From Coenobita brevimanus (taxonomy: Eukaryota; Arthropoda; Malacostraca; Decapoda; Coenobitidae): a stretch of 64,000 nucleotides of DNA. Position numbers and translations under genes: made by a program. Positions within the stretch are counted from its first letter, which is position 1; every line of letters starts with the position of its first letter. The stretch is taken from positions 18,089,139 through 18,153,138 of the forward strand of contig CM064732.1 in the NCBI GenBank assembly GCA_032717465.1, in the 5' to 3' direction. Below, one piece after another: positions 10,743 through 22,595 of this stretch. Below the pieces are notes generated by a model. It was not told the origin of the DNA. It was given only the letters and a program-made list of their open reading frames with translations, and made no database searches.

Positions 10743-10782
<40 letters not shown>
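10743..10782. repeat. (GT)n microsatellite
   Basis: Twenty perfect GT units. Confidence 0.97.
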
Positions 10783-10784
<2 letters not shown>

Positions 10785-11246
10785 CAACAAGATGTAAATT
10801 TATGTATGTCCTTAATTCCCTTGGTATGACGACAATTTATATTTTCTTCTCGCATCACCTCACAGTTTTTCCACCTTATTAGTACTCCTGGCAGTGGTGA
10901 TAGTATTGAAAGCTCTTGTCTTGCCTGGAACCTCTCTTCTAAGCTGAATAAATTGGTGTAAGAATGACGAGAATCAGTGACTAAGGCATCACTGAACTGA
11001 AGAGTTAAAATTGCCAACAATATTCATGCCTTTTGAGAGAATGATATACCAGGCCATCGGGAGGAACAGGACAATATTATGGAAACATGACATGGTTACA
11101 TAAGGCTCGATTTTATGGGGTTATGCTCAGGTTGTCAGTGGGACACAATTTTTGATTAGCTCTGCATGTTTGTATTCAGATTTTCACGTTTGGGTGTATT
11201 ATTATGACTGTGTTCTTGTGTCTTTATTTTTTGTGTGTTATTATGA

Positions 11247-11249
<3 letters not shown>
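10783..11249. other. non-coding stretch
   Basis: No gene recognised. A sequence near 10940 (AAGCTGAATAAATTGGTG) weakly resembles the family A core. Confidence 0.35.
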
Positions 11250-11297
<48 letters not shown>

Positions 11298-11640
11298 TGC
11301 CTTTTTTTGTACTTGTGTTATTGTTTTTTTCCGTGTATTTTTTCGTACTTGTTTTCTTATTTTTGCTTGTGCTTTACTTGCCTTTATTGAGTTCCTATTT
11401 TTTGGTGTGTTGTTATTCTTGCCTTTTTTCTTGTCTTATTTTTTGCCCGTTTTTTTCATGCCCATTTTTTCCTCTTTTTTGTTAAATTCGCTGTAATATT
11501 CGGTATGATTATCTGTTGCGTCTTCTCCTGCTTCCTTTTTATAATTTTTTTCCCTTTTATTATGGCTTTTCATTTTACTTATCACTTTTAAACACTTTTT
11601 TCTCTTCTGCTTTTTCTTCTCCTTCTTCTGGCCTGAGATT
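11250..11640. repeat. (GT)n followed by T-rich sequence
   Basis: GT units at 11250-11295 run into about 340 bp with a T-heavy plus strand. Frames rich in F, L and C are compositional. Confidence 0.8.
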
Positions 11641-11785
11641 GGTCCAGTTTTTATCGTGCCTTATGGAGACCTGAACTGAAACTCGAAAACTAACTTACGA
11701 TCATTCTGCTCTCGTAACTAAGATATAAATTTGCAGGAAGGACAGGGAAAGGAGACTGCTGCATCATCCTAAGACTTCTGTTTTA

Positions 11786-11880
11786 AGTGACTACGAGAGA
11801 TTTCTAACACGTTTTCCTTAGCGATTTATTCTACACAGTGCACTCATTATCCTTTCATTACTGATGCATACCATGGGCTA
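11786..11880 (+). repeat. family B copy
   Basis: Contains CCTTAGCGATTTATTCTACA, then CTGATGCATACCATG about 50 bp later. Related sequences lie at 19.2, 49.7 and 61.3 kb. Confidence 0.55.
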
Positions 11881-12096
11881 CGAATCATATATCCATGGCG
11901 ATCTACCCTGCACCTTGCATCTCAATATTCTCTTCTATGTAAATGCAAGTAAATGTTAAGGTGTAATTGGCAAAATAATTCAGTAATGGAGGGGTGTTGC
12001 GAAGTCTCCTGTTCCACTCAGATTACAGGCCTGTCTCTTTTTTTGCAAAAATTAATCTTATTTGCAAGAGTATGGACCATTTTCTTCTAAGACGTG

Positions 12097-12412
12097 GCTT
12101 TGTAGAGACAAGGAAAAAAGAACCTACAGTTTACCCATGTCTTCCTTTCTTCCTGCGTAATCATATCTTACAAGGAAAAAAGAGTGAACAGTTTTCCTGT
12201 CTTCATTTCCTCCCTCATAATCACATCTTACAAGGAAAGAAGAGTAGACAGGCTTCCATTGTCTTCTTTTCTTCCCTCATAATCATATCATACGAGGAAA
12301 AAAGTGCAGTCTGCCTCTGTCTTCCCTTCTTAATTCATAATCATATCTTACAAGGAAGAAAATGCAGTCTCCCTTTTGTCTTCAAATCTTTCTTCATAAC
12401 CATGTCTTAGTT
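12097..12412. repeat. 60-bp minisatellite, about 5 units
   Basis: The landmark TAATCATATCTTACAAGGAA recurs near 12157, 12217, 12279 and 12337, with partial units at both ends. Each unit carries a C/T-rich half (GTCTTCCTTTCTTCC) and an A-rich half (ACAAGGAAAAAAG). A unit divisible by three keeps a plus-strand frame open across the array (HNHILQGKK repeated), but there is no start context or homology to suggest a protein. Confidence 0.88.
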
Positions 12413-12551
12413 CAGAGAAAATTTTATCGTAAGTGTTCGTGTCTTGTTGGCCCATGACTGACCCACCTCACGTCCCTCCCGTCCCTGGTCGTGAGCATGT
12501 CGGGTACGTGTTTGCGTGCATGTGTGTTCGTGTGCGTCTTTATGCTTGGTT

Positions 12552-12676
<125 letters not shown>

Positions 12677-12862
12677 ATTAGAATTGAGTAGTTTTGCGTG
12701 ATGGTTTGCATGCGATTTGCGTGCACATGGTTAAGGCTGGCAGTACAAAATGTGTAATTATACTTATGTGCTGCGTGTGCGTGCTTGCGTGTGTGGGATT
12801 TGTGTTTTATCGCGTGGGTGCCTGTGTGTGCATGCGTAGAGCTCGTATACTTGCTTGTCCTG

Positions 12863-12938
<76 letters not shown>

Positions 12939-12948
12939 GTGTGTGTGG
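12863..12948. repeat. (GT)n microsatellite
   Basis: About 43 GT units with one GC interruption near 12933. TGCG-rich sequence lies on both sides (12690-13050). Confidence 0.96.
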
Positions 12949-13079
12949 CACTCACGGTATGAGACTTAGAGTCGTCGTATATGCTCGCGTTCTGATGTGC
13001 GTATGAGTGTGTGTATGCGTGCGTTATTGTGCGTGCAGGGTGTGTGTGGTACTGGGTAGGGTAAGCGAAAACACTAGGC

Positions 13080-13880
13080 GGGGTCAGGATGGTATGGGAG
13101 GGGCGGAGGGGCGGGGTTATGAGGAGGGAGGGGTCATGGGAAGGAAGGAAAGGAAGGGAGGGAGGGAGCAAGGCGGGGAATTCAGAGACCCATGGGTAGG
13201 GAAGGGAAGTAAAGGGAGGGTGTACAGCTGAGAGGAAGGGAGGGATAGGGGGATGACACGATAGTAGAGAGGGAATGATAGGGAAGAGAGAGGGGTCACA
13301 CTGAAGAGGGAAGGAAGGGAAGGGATGGAGAGAGGAGGAGAGTAGTGAGGGAGGGTTATACAGATGGGAGAGAGGGTAGGATAGGAAAGAAGGAAAGGTC
13401 ACTGTAAAGGTAGGGAGGGGAATGGGGGAAGGGAAGCATTAAGATCTTTGGGAAGGAGGGAGGGAGGGAAGGGTAGGGAGGAAGGAGAGCAGTACAGAAA
13501 GGAGGAAGAGGTGGAAGGGGTAGAGAAGGAAAGGTAGGAAAAAAGGGAGGGGTCACGAGATGGTAAGGAAGGACGGGTCATACGGAAGGTAGGGTGGAAG
13601 GGGTAGGAAAGAGGGAGGGATCTCATAAAGGTAGGGACGGAAAGGTAGGGGGAAGCATTGAGATCACTGGGAAGGCGGGAGGGAATGGCTGGGGGGATGG
13701 GGAGGGAGGAGGGGAGTACAGATGGGAAGGGTCGCTCTGAAGGTAGGTAGGCAGGGAGTGAGGGAGGGAAGGTAGGGAGGGGCCGGACGGAGGAAAGGGT
13801 GGGAAGGGGCGGGGTGATGTGAAGGGTGGGGTGTAGGGAGGGAGGGGAGGGGAGGAGGGAGCGTGGAGGCTGTCGGGAGC
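13080..13880. repeat. 800-bp polypurine tract with internal 219-bp repeat
   Basis: The plus strand is almost wholly G and A (GGGAGGGAAGG motifs). GGGAAGCATT(A/G)AGATC at about 13430 recurs about 219 bp on, near 13650, and GGGTCAC landmarks repeat between them. It lies directly upstream of the candidate exon at 14006. Mirror-symmetric G/A runs of this kind can form triplex or G-quadruplex structures. The many P, S and L rich minus-strand frames are by-products. Confidence 0.88.
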
Positions 13881-14005
13881 GTGTGGTGGTGGTGGGTTGG
13901 CCCCTCACTCACTGCCTGGCTACGGGTGGAGGTACACGCTGGTTTTTGCTCTACCCGGTGTGTCAAGTCCCGTCGAGTGCTGGTGATCCTTCCTCTACCT
14001 ACGCC

Positions 14006-14129
14006 ATGGTGACCTCGTGTGAGTTAGACCTCCAGCCTCAGCAGCAGCGGCATTTGCACGACTACAATGCCGCCACAGAAGCCGCAGCCAAAGAACACGC
14101 CGTCCTGGGCATGATCCTCCCGGCGGAGT
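14006..14129 (+). CDS. candidate first coding exon, unknown protein
   Basis: The ATG at 14006 sits in a strong start context (GCCATGG). It opens 41 codons of balanced composition, beginning MVTSCELDLQPQQQ and continuing with an alanine/glutamate-rich stretch (NAATEAAAKEHAVLGMILP). The frame then meets a full GTGAGT donor (GT at 14130-14131), giving a phase-1 exon end. The sequence just before it (13880-14005) is GC-richer than its surroundings, and an 800-bp polypurine tract lies beyond that. I do not recognise the protein: no domain, signal peptide or membrane segment is visible in 41 residues. The base before the donor is T, which is not the preferred G. A frame of this length could be chance. 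No second exon was identified. Confidence 0.35.
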
Positions 14130-14135
14130 GTGAGT

Positions 14136-15320
14136 GTTATAAAAGTGTTCAAACCCTTCGTCAATATAAGAGTGATTAGTTATGATGACCAAAAGGGGGT
14201 TATGCTTTGCACCCACGCCTCCATCACGGACACCTCCGCTAGCTGTGTGCATGTCGGTAGACGGAAGGCACCTGATGCGCTTTAACCCGTTTATGTGATA
14301 TTTCCCCCAGTCTCCCCCCCCCCCTCACCCCCAAATCATCCCCCTCATGGCCTCGAAATCCGTAAATGACAAGGATGAACAATTACCCCGTGGACGCCCC
14401 GTGTCAACCTCGCAACCTATTATTCCCAGGGTAGCTATGCAATCTTACGCAACGTGCAACAACGGCGTGCAAGAAAAAAGGAGAGACACAAAAAAAATAA
14501 ATAAAAAGAGTGAGATAATCCATGACTCTCGTCCTGGATGTCACCTTTGGCAATACGAAGGAGAGAGAGGAAAAAAGGATAGCTTACGACTTAAAGGTGA
14601 AGGAGTTACAATGCTTCGTTAATTCGAGAAAAAGTCTTGGTTTCGGAGGTTCGATGTGATGATAGTGACTTCAACGCGTCGCAGCAATGGTGCTCATGTG
14701 GTGGTTGAGATGGTGGTGGAGATTTTGTTGTTTGTGTTAGGAATGGTAACTGTGGTAGCTGAAGTGATTGTGTTTGTGACTTTACTGGTGTTTGTGCATG
14801 TGGTGATTATTATTATTATTATTATTTTTTTTTTTTGGGGGGATGAATTTCTTTAATGGTAATTCCGAGGCATGATGATACTAATGTGCTGTGGTGTAGT
14901 AATAATGTTAAGAGAACGAGAATATCAGTGGGATTTTCGTAAGCAGTGATTTGGGGCCGAGGAGAGTGACTTAAGAACTGGTGGGATTTTGTGATGGGTT
15001 TTTGTAGAGCTGAGAATAACTGGTTTGGGGGATACTGTACGAAGTTAATAGAGAGGAGAAGGGATTACCTTTAGTGATTGTTCTGATGATTTTGTAGCAT
15101 TAGGGGTCGGATGGTGATAATTTTGAACATTGAATGGCAGTTGCGGTTTTGTGATGGAAGAACGGGAAACATATCTGGTTATTGGAGCACGATAGGCCAC
15201 TCATAAGCTTAATAAGAACTTCTATTGTTAAGGAAATTGATATAGATACTGCTTAAATTTCTAATGTTGTTATAGGGTTTGTGGAGAGACTTAACTTGCT
15301 ACAGTTCGAGATAGACTACT
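14136..15320. other. non-coding stretch
   Basis: If the exon at 14006 is real, this would be intron. A GTGGTTGAGATGGTGG-like GT-rich patch lies at 14690-14810, followed by ATT units and a T run. No other feature is supported. Confidence 0.4.
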
Positions 15321-15330
15321 GTATATGTAA

Positions 15331-15352
15331 GCTCAATAAAATCGTCTGCTAT
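15331..15352 (+). repeat. family A signature motif
   Basis: GCTCAATAAAATCGTCTGCT matches the family A core in 17 of its central bases. Confidence 0.5.
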
Positions 15353-15929
15353 TAGCCATATTAAAAAAAGATTTACGTCGTCAAGGAAGGGTTAATGTAG
15401 CAGTATTAGTTTAGCGAAAATGGTATACAAGCAATCCTCATTACCGATATGGGTGTGGGTGCATCCAATATCCATACAATACGTAATACATTTTGAGGGG
15501 AAAACTCACAGACCAGTTATGTAGCAATGGAACTTAAGTAGGGAATTTAGTGTAAGCTAATTAACTGTGCACGTAATAGGAATAGATACATAAAAAGGCA
15601 TCTTATATTGAGGATATAATTTGGGTGGATGGTTTTGTGTTTGTAGTTATTGTGGCTTGTGTATGCATGCATGTGAGCGTGGGCACGAATGCGATAAATG
15701 TATGGTGTATGGTAACAGTGAGACTATAACGTAATGATTCTGAAGGCGCTGATGATGAGGGAATGGAGCTGTAGCCTATTTTCACTGGGGATATTTACAG
15801 GTAGTTCATTTACCTACGAATTTTCCCTTTCCTCTTTCTGAAGGATAATGAGAAGGTAGTTTAGGAAGATGATGGATAAATGAGCTGTAAATGATGTGAA
15901 AATGGCCACCCTGTTTATAAATGTGGGAA
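15353..15929. other. non-coding stretch
   Basis: No gene recognised. The open frames on the minus strand lack any domain signature. Confidence 0.4.
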
Positions 15930-16790
15930 ATAGGATGAAGATGATGACGATGATGAATTAACAGCACTGGGCGAGGAAGTAACTCAGTAAATGGATAGGT
16001 ATGGAGAAAACAAACTAACAGTGAGTAGGTTAATTTTCTCTGCGTGACACAGCTTCTGCCGTCGACGAGTTTAGCTGCATTAGTAAGGATTTGGGTCGAG
16101 GACAATTTTTATTGCAAATTATCTAGGAGCTGGTGATAAGGAGCCCGAGAATGGTGACGGTGATAAGGTTTATGGCGAGGTTGGTCTTGGTTTGATGATG
16201 ATGATTATGACTTAGGCTACATGTACTAGGTAGGGAAATGACCTGCAAAAGCTTAGTAGGTGAAGAAGGAATGGAAGCAATTAGTGCATGGGTATCTCAG
16301 TCGTCGACAAGTTTCAGTGTGCTCAAAAGACTATCTGTGAATTAAAGGCGAAAAGTTTAGGATAATGATGATGATAATAACATAAGGATTCTGTTTGAGG
16401 ACTTATTTCGTAGATTTCAAGTAAATGGGGATAAAGAGACCGATGGTGGTGGTAGCTGTTGGGGTTAATGCTTTTGATAGTGAGGTCAGCATGGTTTAGG
16501 TCTGATGATGATGATGATGATGATGATTAAACAGTGCTGGCGAGGGAAATGACCTACTAGAACTGAATAGAAAAAGGATCCAAAACAGGGTGAATATGTA
16601 AGCATTCTGGTTTTCTCCTCCAGTCAACGAATTTCAGTGACTGGTTTAAGGATTCCCGTAGCTGACGTTTTTTCTTAAAGACATCATGGAAGTGGTGATA
16701 AGGAGCCTGATGGTGTTGGTAGCTGCTGGGGTTAATGGTTTGGGGTAGTGAGGTCAGGATGGTTCAAGTCGTGATGTTGGTAGCTTGTCT
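15930..16790 (+). repeat. three degenerate units of about 0.25-0.32 kb
   Basis: Ordered landmarks repeat three times: (GAT)n, then AACAG(C/T)(A/G)CTGG(G)CGAGG or a diverged form, GGAAATGACCT, CGTCGACGAGTTT-like, AAGGATT and GGTGATAAGGAGCC (16131, about 16429, 16693). GGGGTTAATG...AGTGAGGTCAG closes the second and third. Unit length varies with the GAT run. It is non-coding in all frames. Confidence 0.8.
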
Positions 16791-17138
16791 GGTATGTGAT
16801 GATGTGATGACCCTTTGGTGGTGGCCAGGTGGTAGTGATAGTGCTTGGTGATGTTGACGATGATGATAATGATACATACGGCCGAAGTCGTTTATCTCAG
16901 AAAGATGGCCATGTGATGATGATGATGATGACTTGGATAACACCACCTGTAAACAGAAAATAACTGTTATAACGCAAAGCACAATGGTGAATGGATAAGT
17001 AATTAATGTAGATGCTGTGGATTTCTTCTACGTCTTAAGATTACCTCAGTGGAGCGAATCAAAGCCCAATAGATAGGGAAGCGATGGAGCCGTATCAGTT
17101 GGCGCCGAGATAATGGCTTTGTGATGTTAGGGTGGAGT
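16791..17138. other. GATGAT-rich non-coding stretch
   Basis: Continues the GAT/ATG-rich texture of the preceding array and includes a (GAT)n at 16914-16931. No gene is supported. Confidence 0.45.
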
Positions 17139-17139
17139 G

Positions 17140-17192
<53 letters not shown>
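17139..17192. repeat. (GT)n microsatellite
   Basis: About 27 GT units. Confidence 0.97.
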
Positions 17193-17193
<1 letters not shown>

Positions 17194-17229
17194 ACGTCTT
17201 TTTTTTCATGTCATCATTACACAACCCAG

Positions 17230-17510
17230 AGTAGCTTAGTACGTTTTGCTATTGTAGCCTTTCGCTCTTAGTACTTTTTGTGTTACTGAAAATAGCGTAG
17301 TACAGTATGTCATAATGTAACCTTTCACATTTAGTACATATATATTTATGGCAACATGAGTAGCATAATATATCATAATTAAGCCATCATCTGTTAGTAC
17401 TCTCATACTGGTAAATATTTCAAGCCAGGAATACAAAATCGAGGATATCATAGTACATTAGAATTTGGCCTTTCACCTATAGTACTTATATGTAATGAAG
17501 TACCTGGCAT
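17230..17510. repeat. about 65-bp degenerate tandem repeat, 4 units
   Basis: Each unit has an AGTAGC(T/G)TAGTAC-like start, then (T)AATGTA(A/G)CCTTTC and TTAGTAC near the end. Units begin near 17231, 17292, 17358 and 17430. Confidence 0.75.
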
Positions 17511-18029
17511 CGGTCAATTTTGTGCAAAGAGAACGTTGTACATATTTGCGTTGTTTATATCCAGCTACAGAGACATCATTCGCTGTAAATTTAATGTATT
17601 TCTTATCTTAACATGTAAACAAGGTCCTTCTTTCTTTCGGATGTCGTCAGTTTCAGATAAGTGAAGGAGTCTGTCCATCTGCCTAGAATACTGTCTGAGA
17701 ATTGTTGTTTTTCAAGTAAACACTTTAAAAATTATTACCTCGGGTAGTCATTTATTTATTATGACCATTAATTCCAGGGAGGCATTTTTTTTTAAAGGGA
17801 AGGCGAAAACTTGCTTAATACTGACTTCTCATACTTATTACCTATTTCTTATTATATCGATTTACTTCACTAATTCATGGTCTGTTTTTCGTTTCTGTAT
17901 TCTGATTTGCTTCACATAGTTATAATCTGTTTCTTGTTTCGATCTCCCTGTTTCTGGCAGACTGATAAGTGTGGTAACTTATTTTGCATCACCAGTATTT
18001 ATATATCATCCACGGCGCCTGTACTCACC
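17511..18029. other. non-coding stretch
   Basis: AT-rich mixed sequence with no recognised gene. Confidence 0.4.
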
Positions 18030-18454
18030 ACACCACACACGTCCTCGTTCGCCCTCCCTCCCACCCCACTTCTTTCTTTCCAGCTTCTCTCATTCTTCTT
18101 CCCTTTATTCCCCCCTCTTTCATTCCCATTTTGCTTTCTCCCTTCCCGCTCTCCTATCCTCGTCTCTGACTTTTTAAAATTATACATTAGTTATAACCTA
18201 CACTCTACTATACACCCTCGAGAGAACCGGACTTGGCATTTGCTTCCCTTTGCAGTTCTTCTCTCCCGTCTTTTCCCTTTCACCTCTTTCCACCCTTTGT
18301 CCTCCTTCCCCCCCTCCATTTTTTCTCCATTTCTCCCTTCCCCTCCCTTCCTTCTTCCGGTTTTTCCTTTCCTCCCCTTCCTTCCTTCTTCCCTTTTTTC
18401 CTTTCCTCTCCTCCCTTCCTTCTCTTCTAATGCCCCTACTCCCCTTCTTGCAGC
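18030..18454. repeat. pyrimidine-rich tract ending in TTGCAG
   Basis: Long C/T-rich stretch on the plus strand, ending CCCCTTCTTGCAG at about 18442-18454, a textbook 3' splice-site shape. The 40 or so codons after it show no recognisable domain and no good donor, so no exon is called. Confidence 0.6.
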
Positions 18455-19179
18455 CGAGTATTGTGGAATTACATATAAGCCTGAGAGGGTCCAAGGCGCC
18501 TCAGAGTCAAGAGTGCTCGCTTTCCTTCACGCCCAGAGGAGCACCTTCATCAAGTGCTCTCGATCTCACCACCATCATCATCTCTCGGAACACGATGAAC
18601 ATTGTATTTAATCATGCCTTCACCCTCTCCACCTTACCCCCTTCCCTCTCACCCTTCCAACATTTTAGGTGAGGTGAAGCAAGGAAATTCGAAGCTCACT
18701 CGACTCTGAAAATATATTCGTCTCTGTCCGTTCTTCTTCTCTCTCCATCCTCCTCTCCCTCTCCCTGTCTCCACCTCTCCTCCTGTCAGTGATGAGAGGA
18801 ATGCTGAAGGCCGGTATTCGAATCACTCCCTCCCTCCTCCCAATCCCCAACTCCTTCACGTCCCCAACCTCTCAATCGCCACGCCACTTCTGTTCTGAAA
18901 CACGTGTATCCAAACTCCCCAAAGGACCTGCAACGGGAATAAAAAGTAGACTGGGATAGGACGAAGGGAATGAGAGAGAGAGACGCAAGGAGGGTGGGGG
19001 GGGATGTAGGTTCGTATTCTTATGGGTATAGGAGGCTTCGTAGCACTTCTTTGTTATTATTTTCTATTTTTAGCTCGTGTATATTAGCTTGTGGCTTGGG
19101 GTACTTCCTAGCACCTCTTCTTTAGCAGTGGATTGTTACCTATTTTACTTCAGCATTCCCTTGTATGCATTGATATCCA
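18455..19179. other. non-coding stretch
   Basis: Pyrimidine-rich in its first half, mixed later. No gene supported. Confidence 0.4.
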
Positions 19180-19288
19180 GTTCAGAATCGACATAATTTT
19201 CGTCAGTACCATACAAATCAGTATAAACGCAGTATATGCAGAAATAAACCGCTAAGGAAGATTTGTTACGAAGTCCTCCGTGCCAACG
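19180..19288 (-). repeat. family B copy, minus strand
   Basis: Plus-strand AATAAACCGCTAAGGAAGA followed by TTGTTACGAAGTCCTC is the reverse complement of the family B core. The AATCGACATAATTTTCGTCAG at the left end matches the second conserved stretch. Confidence 0.6.
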
Positions 19289-19316
19289 AAAAATACAGCT
19301 GTTTTAGTCTTTCGTG

Positions 19317-19450
19317 GGAGGAGGAGGAGGGGGTAGGGGGATGGAAGGGTGGAAGTGGGTGAGGGTAGGAGGGATGGCAGGGTGGGGGTCGGTGGGGGAG
19401 TAGGAGAGATGGATGGGTGAGGGTGGGTGGGGTAGGAGGGATGGCCAGTA
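19317..19450. repeat. G-rich tract
   Basis: Many runs of three to five G separated by one to four bases (GGGTAGGGGGATGG and similar), giving G-quadruplex potential on the plus strand. Confidence 0.7.
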
Positions 19451-20290
19451 GGGGGATCAGACCCACGTAAAAACTTCCCCTGGACTCTGATCACCTACCC
19501 CAAAGTCCACAGCGGCCTCAAACATTAGCGTCCTTGATTGCCGCTGACTGTTCCTGCCCCTTCCAGCTCCTCCACGAGCCCGGACAGATACCATCGCCTT
19601 TTTCGCCCACTTCCTCCTCTGAACTTAATCCAGTGAGGTCCTTCTAGTCTTTAAAAACATAAAATCGTTTAATTAAAGGCAAAATTAGAACACAAACTCG
19701 ACACACCATCGGCAGAGTAATACTGAAATCGTCTGACCATAGCAAGAGTAAGAGGGAAATCTCTTCACAACAGTAAAAAAATAAGGACGTTACACAAGAA
19801 GAATAAGAACAGGGTGCGAATCAATATACCTTAGCTTGTATAAACATAGAGAGAGAGAGAGAGGGAAAAAAAAAAAGTATGTGCCAGATAAGGACATATG
19901 GATATTTTTTTTTTACTGGCATGCGTCATTGAAACCGGTTTGGGTGGTATGTTTCTAAGCCTGAAAATAGTCTGAATATTCCGTAGCTGGGGTAAGAAAT
20001 CCATATCCCAATTTGTGTAAAGGCCGCCTACAGTTTCGTTTTTATTTTTTATTGAGTATTGAAGTCATTTTGATTACCGGCTTCAAATAATAACTGTACA
20101 TAGAATTCGCTTTATTTTTACTTTCTAAGCCTGTTCGTGCTAGTGTAAATAAAATATAAATGTTACTCTTAAAAGATCTGTTGCAAGGCTGACGTTGGCT
20201 TTACGTTGCTTATTCTATTTCAGTACAAGAATGTTTTTTTCATCATTATATACGACTTGTCTCCTAAATGATATTAAGTTGTGTCGGTAT

Positions 20291-20291
<1 letters not shown>
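19451..20291. other. non-coding stretch with family A core at 19721-19739
   Basis: TACTGAAATCGTCTGACCA matches the family A signature and is followed by TAGCAAGAGTAAGAG. The rest is unremarkable, with T runs near 19905. Confidence 0.45.
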
Positions 20292-20339
<48 letters not shown>

Positions 20340-20500
20340 ACAGGAGGGGAAAGCCTCGGGCGGGATTCGAACCCAAACTCGCGTCTGTGCCCGGTTGCCC
20401 GCCAGAACCACTTCGTCTCTTGTGGTCAGTGCAAGGTAAAGTGGAGGTGCTGGTTCGGGGCGCCGCGGCTCTTGGCATGACAAGCAAATATGGCCAGTCG
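20292..20500 (-). mobile_element. tRNA-like SINE head with CA tail, minus strand
   Basis: The plus strand at 20362-20374 reads GGGATTCGAACCC, so the minus strand carries a perfect B box GGGTTCGAATCCC. On the minus strand the element ends in (CA)n (plus 20292-20339) only about 22 bp beyond the B box, so the body is very short or lost. A convincing A box is not obvious: a GTGGTTCTGGCGGG stretch about 45 bp before the B box is the best candidate. The region is GC-richer than its flanks. Confidence 0.6.
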
Positions 20501-21091
20501 CGAAATTAGTCATATTAAAGATCGTATATTTAAATTTTAAATAGCAAAGTAAAATGTATGCCTCCGATTATCCAGGGTCATTTATGGAACACCTGTGGAT
20601 ATTAGGTATGAGTAGCCTGCATCCCATATTGCAAAACGCAGTCAGCAGCCATACAGAAAGGCCAAATACGTTCCCTCAACATCACGGACTTCAGAAATCA
20701 TCATCAGTAATTGGTGGTCTGCATCCCACTTTGCGATTTCTGGTTTAAGCATACACCTCTTAGACTGGTTATGTGGCTTCTTACCTCGAGGCTGTGAATA
20801 GCTCAGGAAATAGTTGTGGTGATAATATTTCCAAAACGGGGAGATTTTGGGAGGGCGTATTATTCTCGACACGGATAGTATTAGGAGGAATATAGATTTT
20901 GGTGAGGCTTGATATATTGGGCTTATTTTTTTTTTTTTAGCTCAGTGATATAAATGTGGAAATAATGTCGTGGGTTTGGCTAAGAATCACTTTCGCCACA
21001 TTGCTTGCTGTGTTATGAGGACAGGAGAGTAGCAATTATGGTGAAAACACTGGGATTCCTGCTTACTCATGATTTAAGTTTAGAAACAATT
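20501..21091. other. non-coding stretch
   Basis: Mixed sequence. A short internal echo (CCTGCATCCCATATTGC at 20618 and TCTGCATCCCACTTTGC at 20717) suggests an old duplication. No gene supported. Confidence 0.4.
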
Positions 21092-21137
<46 letters not shown>

Positions 21138-21248
21138 CCCTTATTTAGCCGTGGGACCTTTAGACCAGGCCAGACGTAGACTTTAATTGATACTCTGTGA
21201 TTGCCAGCTGTGTCTCCGGTAACATGGTGGACTGGAGTGAAAGAGAGA

Positions 21249-21288
<40 letters not shown>
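21092..21288. repeat. (CA)n and (GA)n separated by unique DNA
   Basis: CA units at 21092-21136 and GA units at 21241-21288, with about 100 bp of ordinary sequence between. Confidence 0.95.
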
Positions 21289-21291
<3 letters not shown>

Positions 21292-22046
21292 GAAAGATAA
21301 TGGAAAAATGGATTGAAATGGTAGGGGGAAAGTAGATGAAGAGAGAGGGGGAGGGGGAGTAGATGTAAAAGATGGGACGTGGGCAATAGAAGGTAGTCAA
21401 AAAGGTGGGTAGATTGAGAGAGGGATTTAGGTGATTGGTTTAGAAGAATAGATGGATGGATGGTTATTTCGGTGAAGGGTGGACCAAAAGATCAAAGTAT
21501 GGGCTTCGTGATGTAGAAGGATGGTCTGGTAGGATTAGGAGGATAGATACAAGGATAATCATAAGGCAGGTGAATAGCTAATTAGATGGAGAGTTGGCTG
21601 GAAGAAGAGGAAAGTAAAAGAAACAGACTGAAACTAACCTGGTAGGCGATGGAGAAAGTAGTAACTCATGAAGCTTATTTTTCAAGAAGGGAGGATGGGA
21701 TAGATGTATAGATGGATTTTTGCGTGGCTAGAGGATAGGTGACTGAATGAAACGTTAGCTGCAATAGAAGTGTATCCAAGAAACACGTGGAGACAGAAAG
21801 TGAGGAGTGGAGAAAGAGCTAGTCTAGTTGTAAAGGGCGTATCAAGAGAGAAGAGAGAGTGGCCTAGGCGGATAGTGGATGGGACGGGCTGAACGGATGG
21901 AGAATAGGCTGATGTGATGGATGATGGGACGGGAATTGTCTCAGGCGATAAGGGTTAAATTGAATTGATTATGGATGACCTTGGGGAAGATGGGAACGCT
22001 CATATGGAAGGAGGTTAGGTGGACTGGTTTAGTTAGAAAGGTGGTG

Positions 22047-22050
<4 letters not shown>
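21289..22050. other. purine-rich non-coding stretch
   Basis: GATGGA/GAGTGG-type degenerate sequence with no gene recognised. Confidence 0.45.
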
Positions 22051-22085
<35 letters not shown>

Positions 22086-22113
22086 GGGGATGGAGGAAAA
22101 GGAACCAACAGCT

Positions 22114-22170
<57 letters not shown>
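22051..22170. repeat. (GA)n and (GT)n separated by about 37 bp
   Basis: GA units at 22051-22081, purine-rich spacer, then about 26 GT units at 22119-22170. Confidence 0.95.
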
Positions 22171-22171
<1 letters not shown>

Positions 22172-22432
22172 AAAGTGGACGTGTAAGGAAAGGTGGAGTG
22201 GAGTGAGAGGAGGCAGGGTGTAGGCAGGTGAAGTGAAGCATCAGAAGAAGTAAAGTGTTGTGGAAAAGGGCATGAAGTGACAGTGAAGTGGGTATCAGAG
22301 AGAGAGAGAGAGATGCGAGGAAAGTAGCAAGGCATGAATACTTTATCTTTAACAATAAATTTTTAATGGTTATAAAAATGATGAGCAAAAGCATACAGGC
22401 ATATCATATTACTAGCAGGGTCAAAGGTGAAC

Positions 22433-22595
<163 letters not shown>

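Noticed and set aside
18442..18610. Exon after the TTGCAG acceptor at 18454
   Set aside because: The acceptor shape is a by-product of the pyrimidine tract. The following codons show no domain and no good donor.
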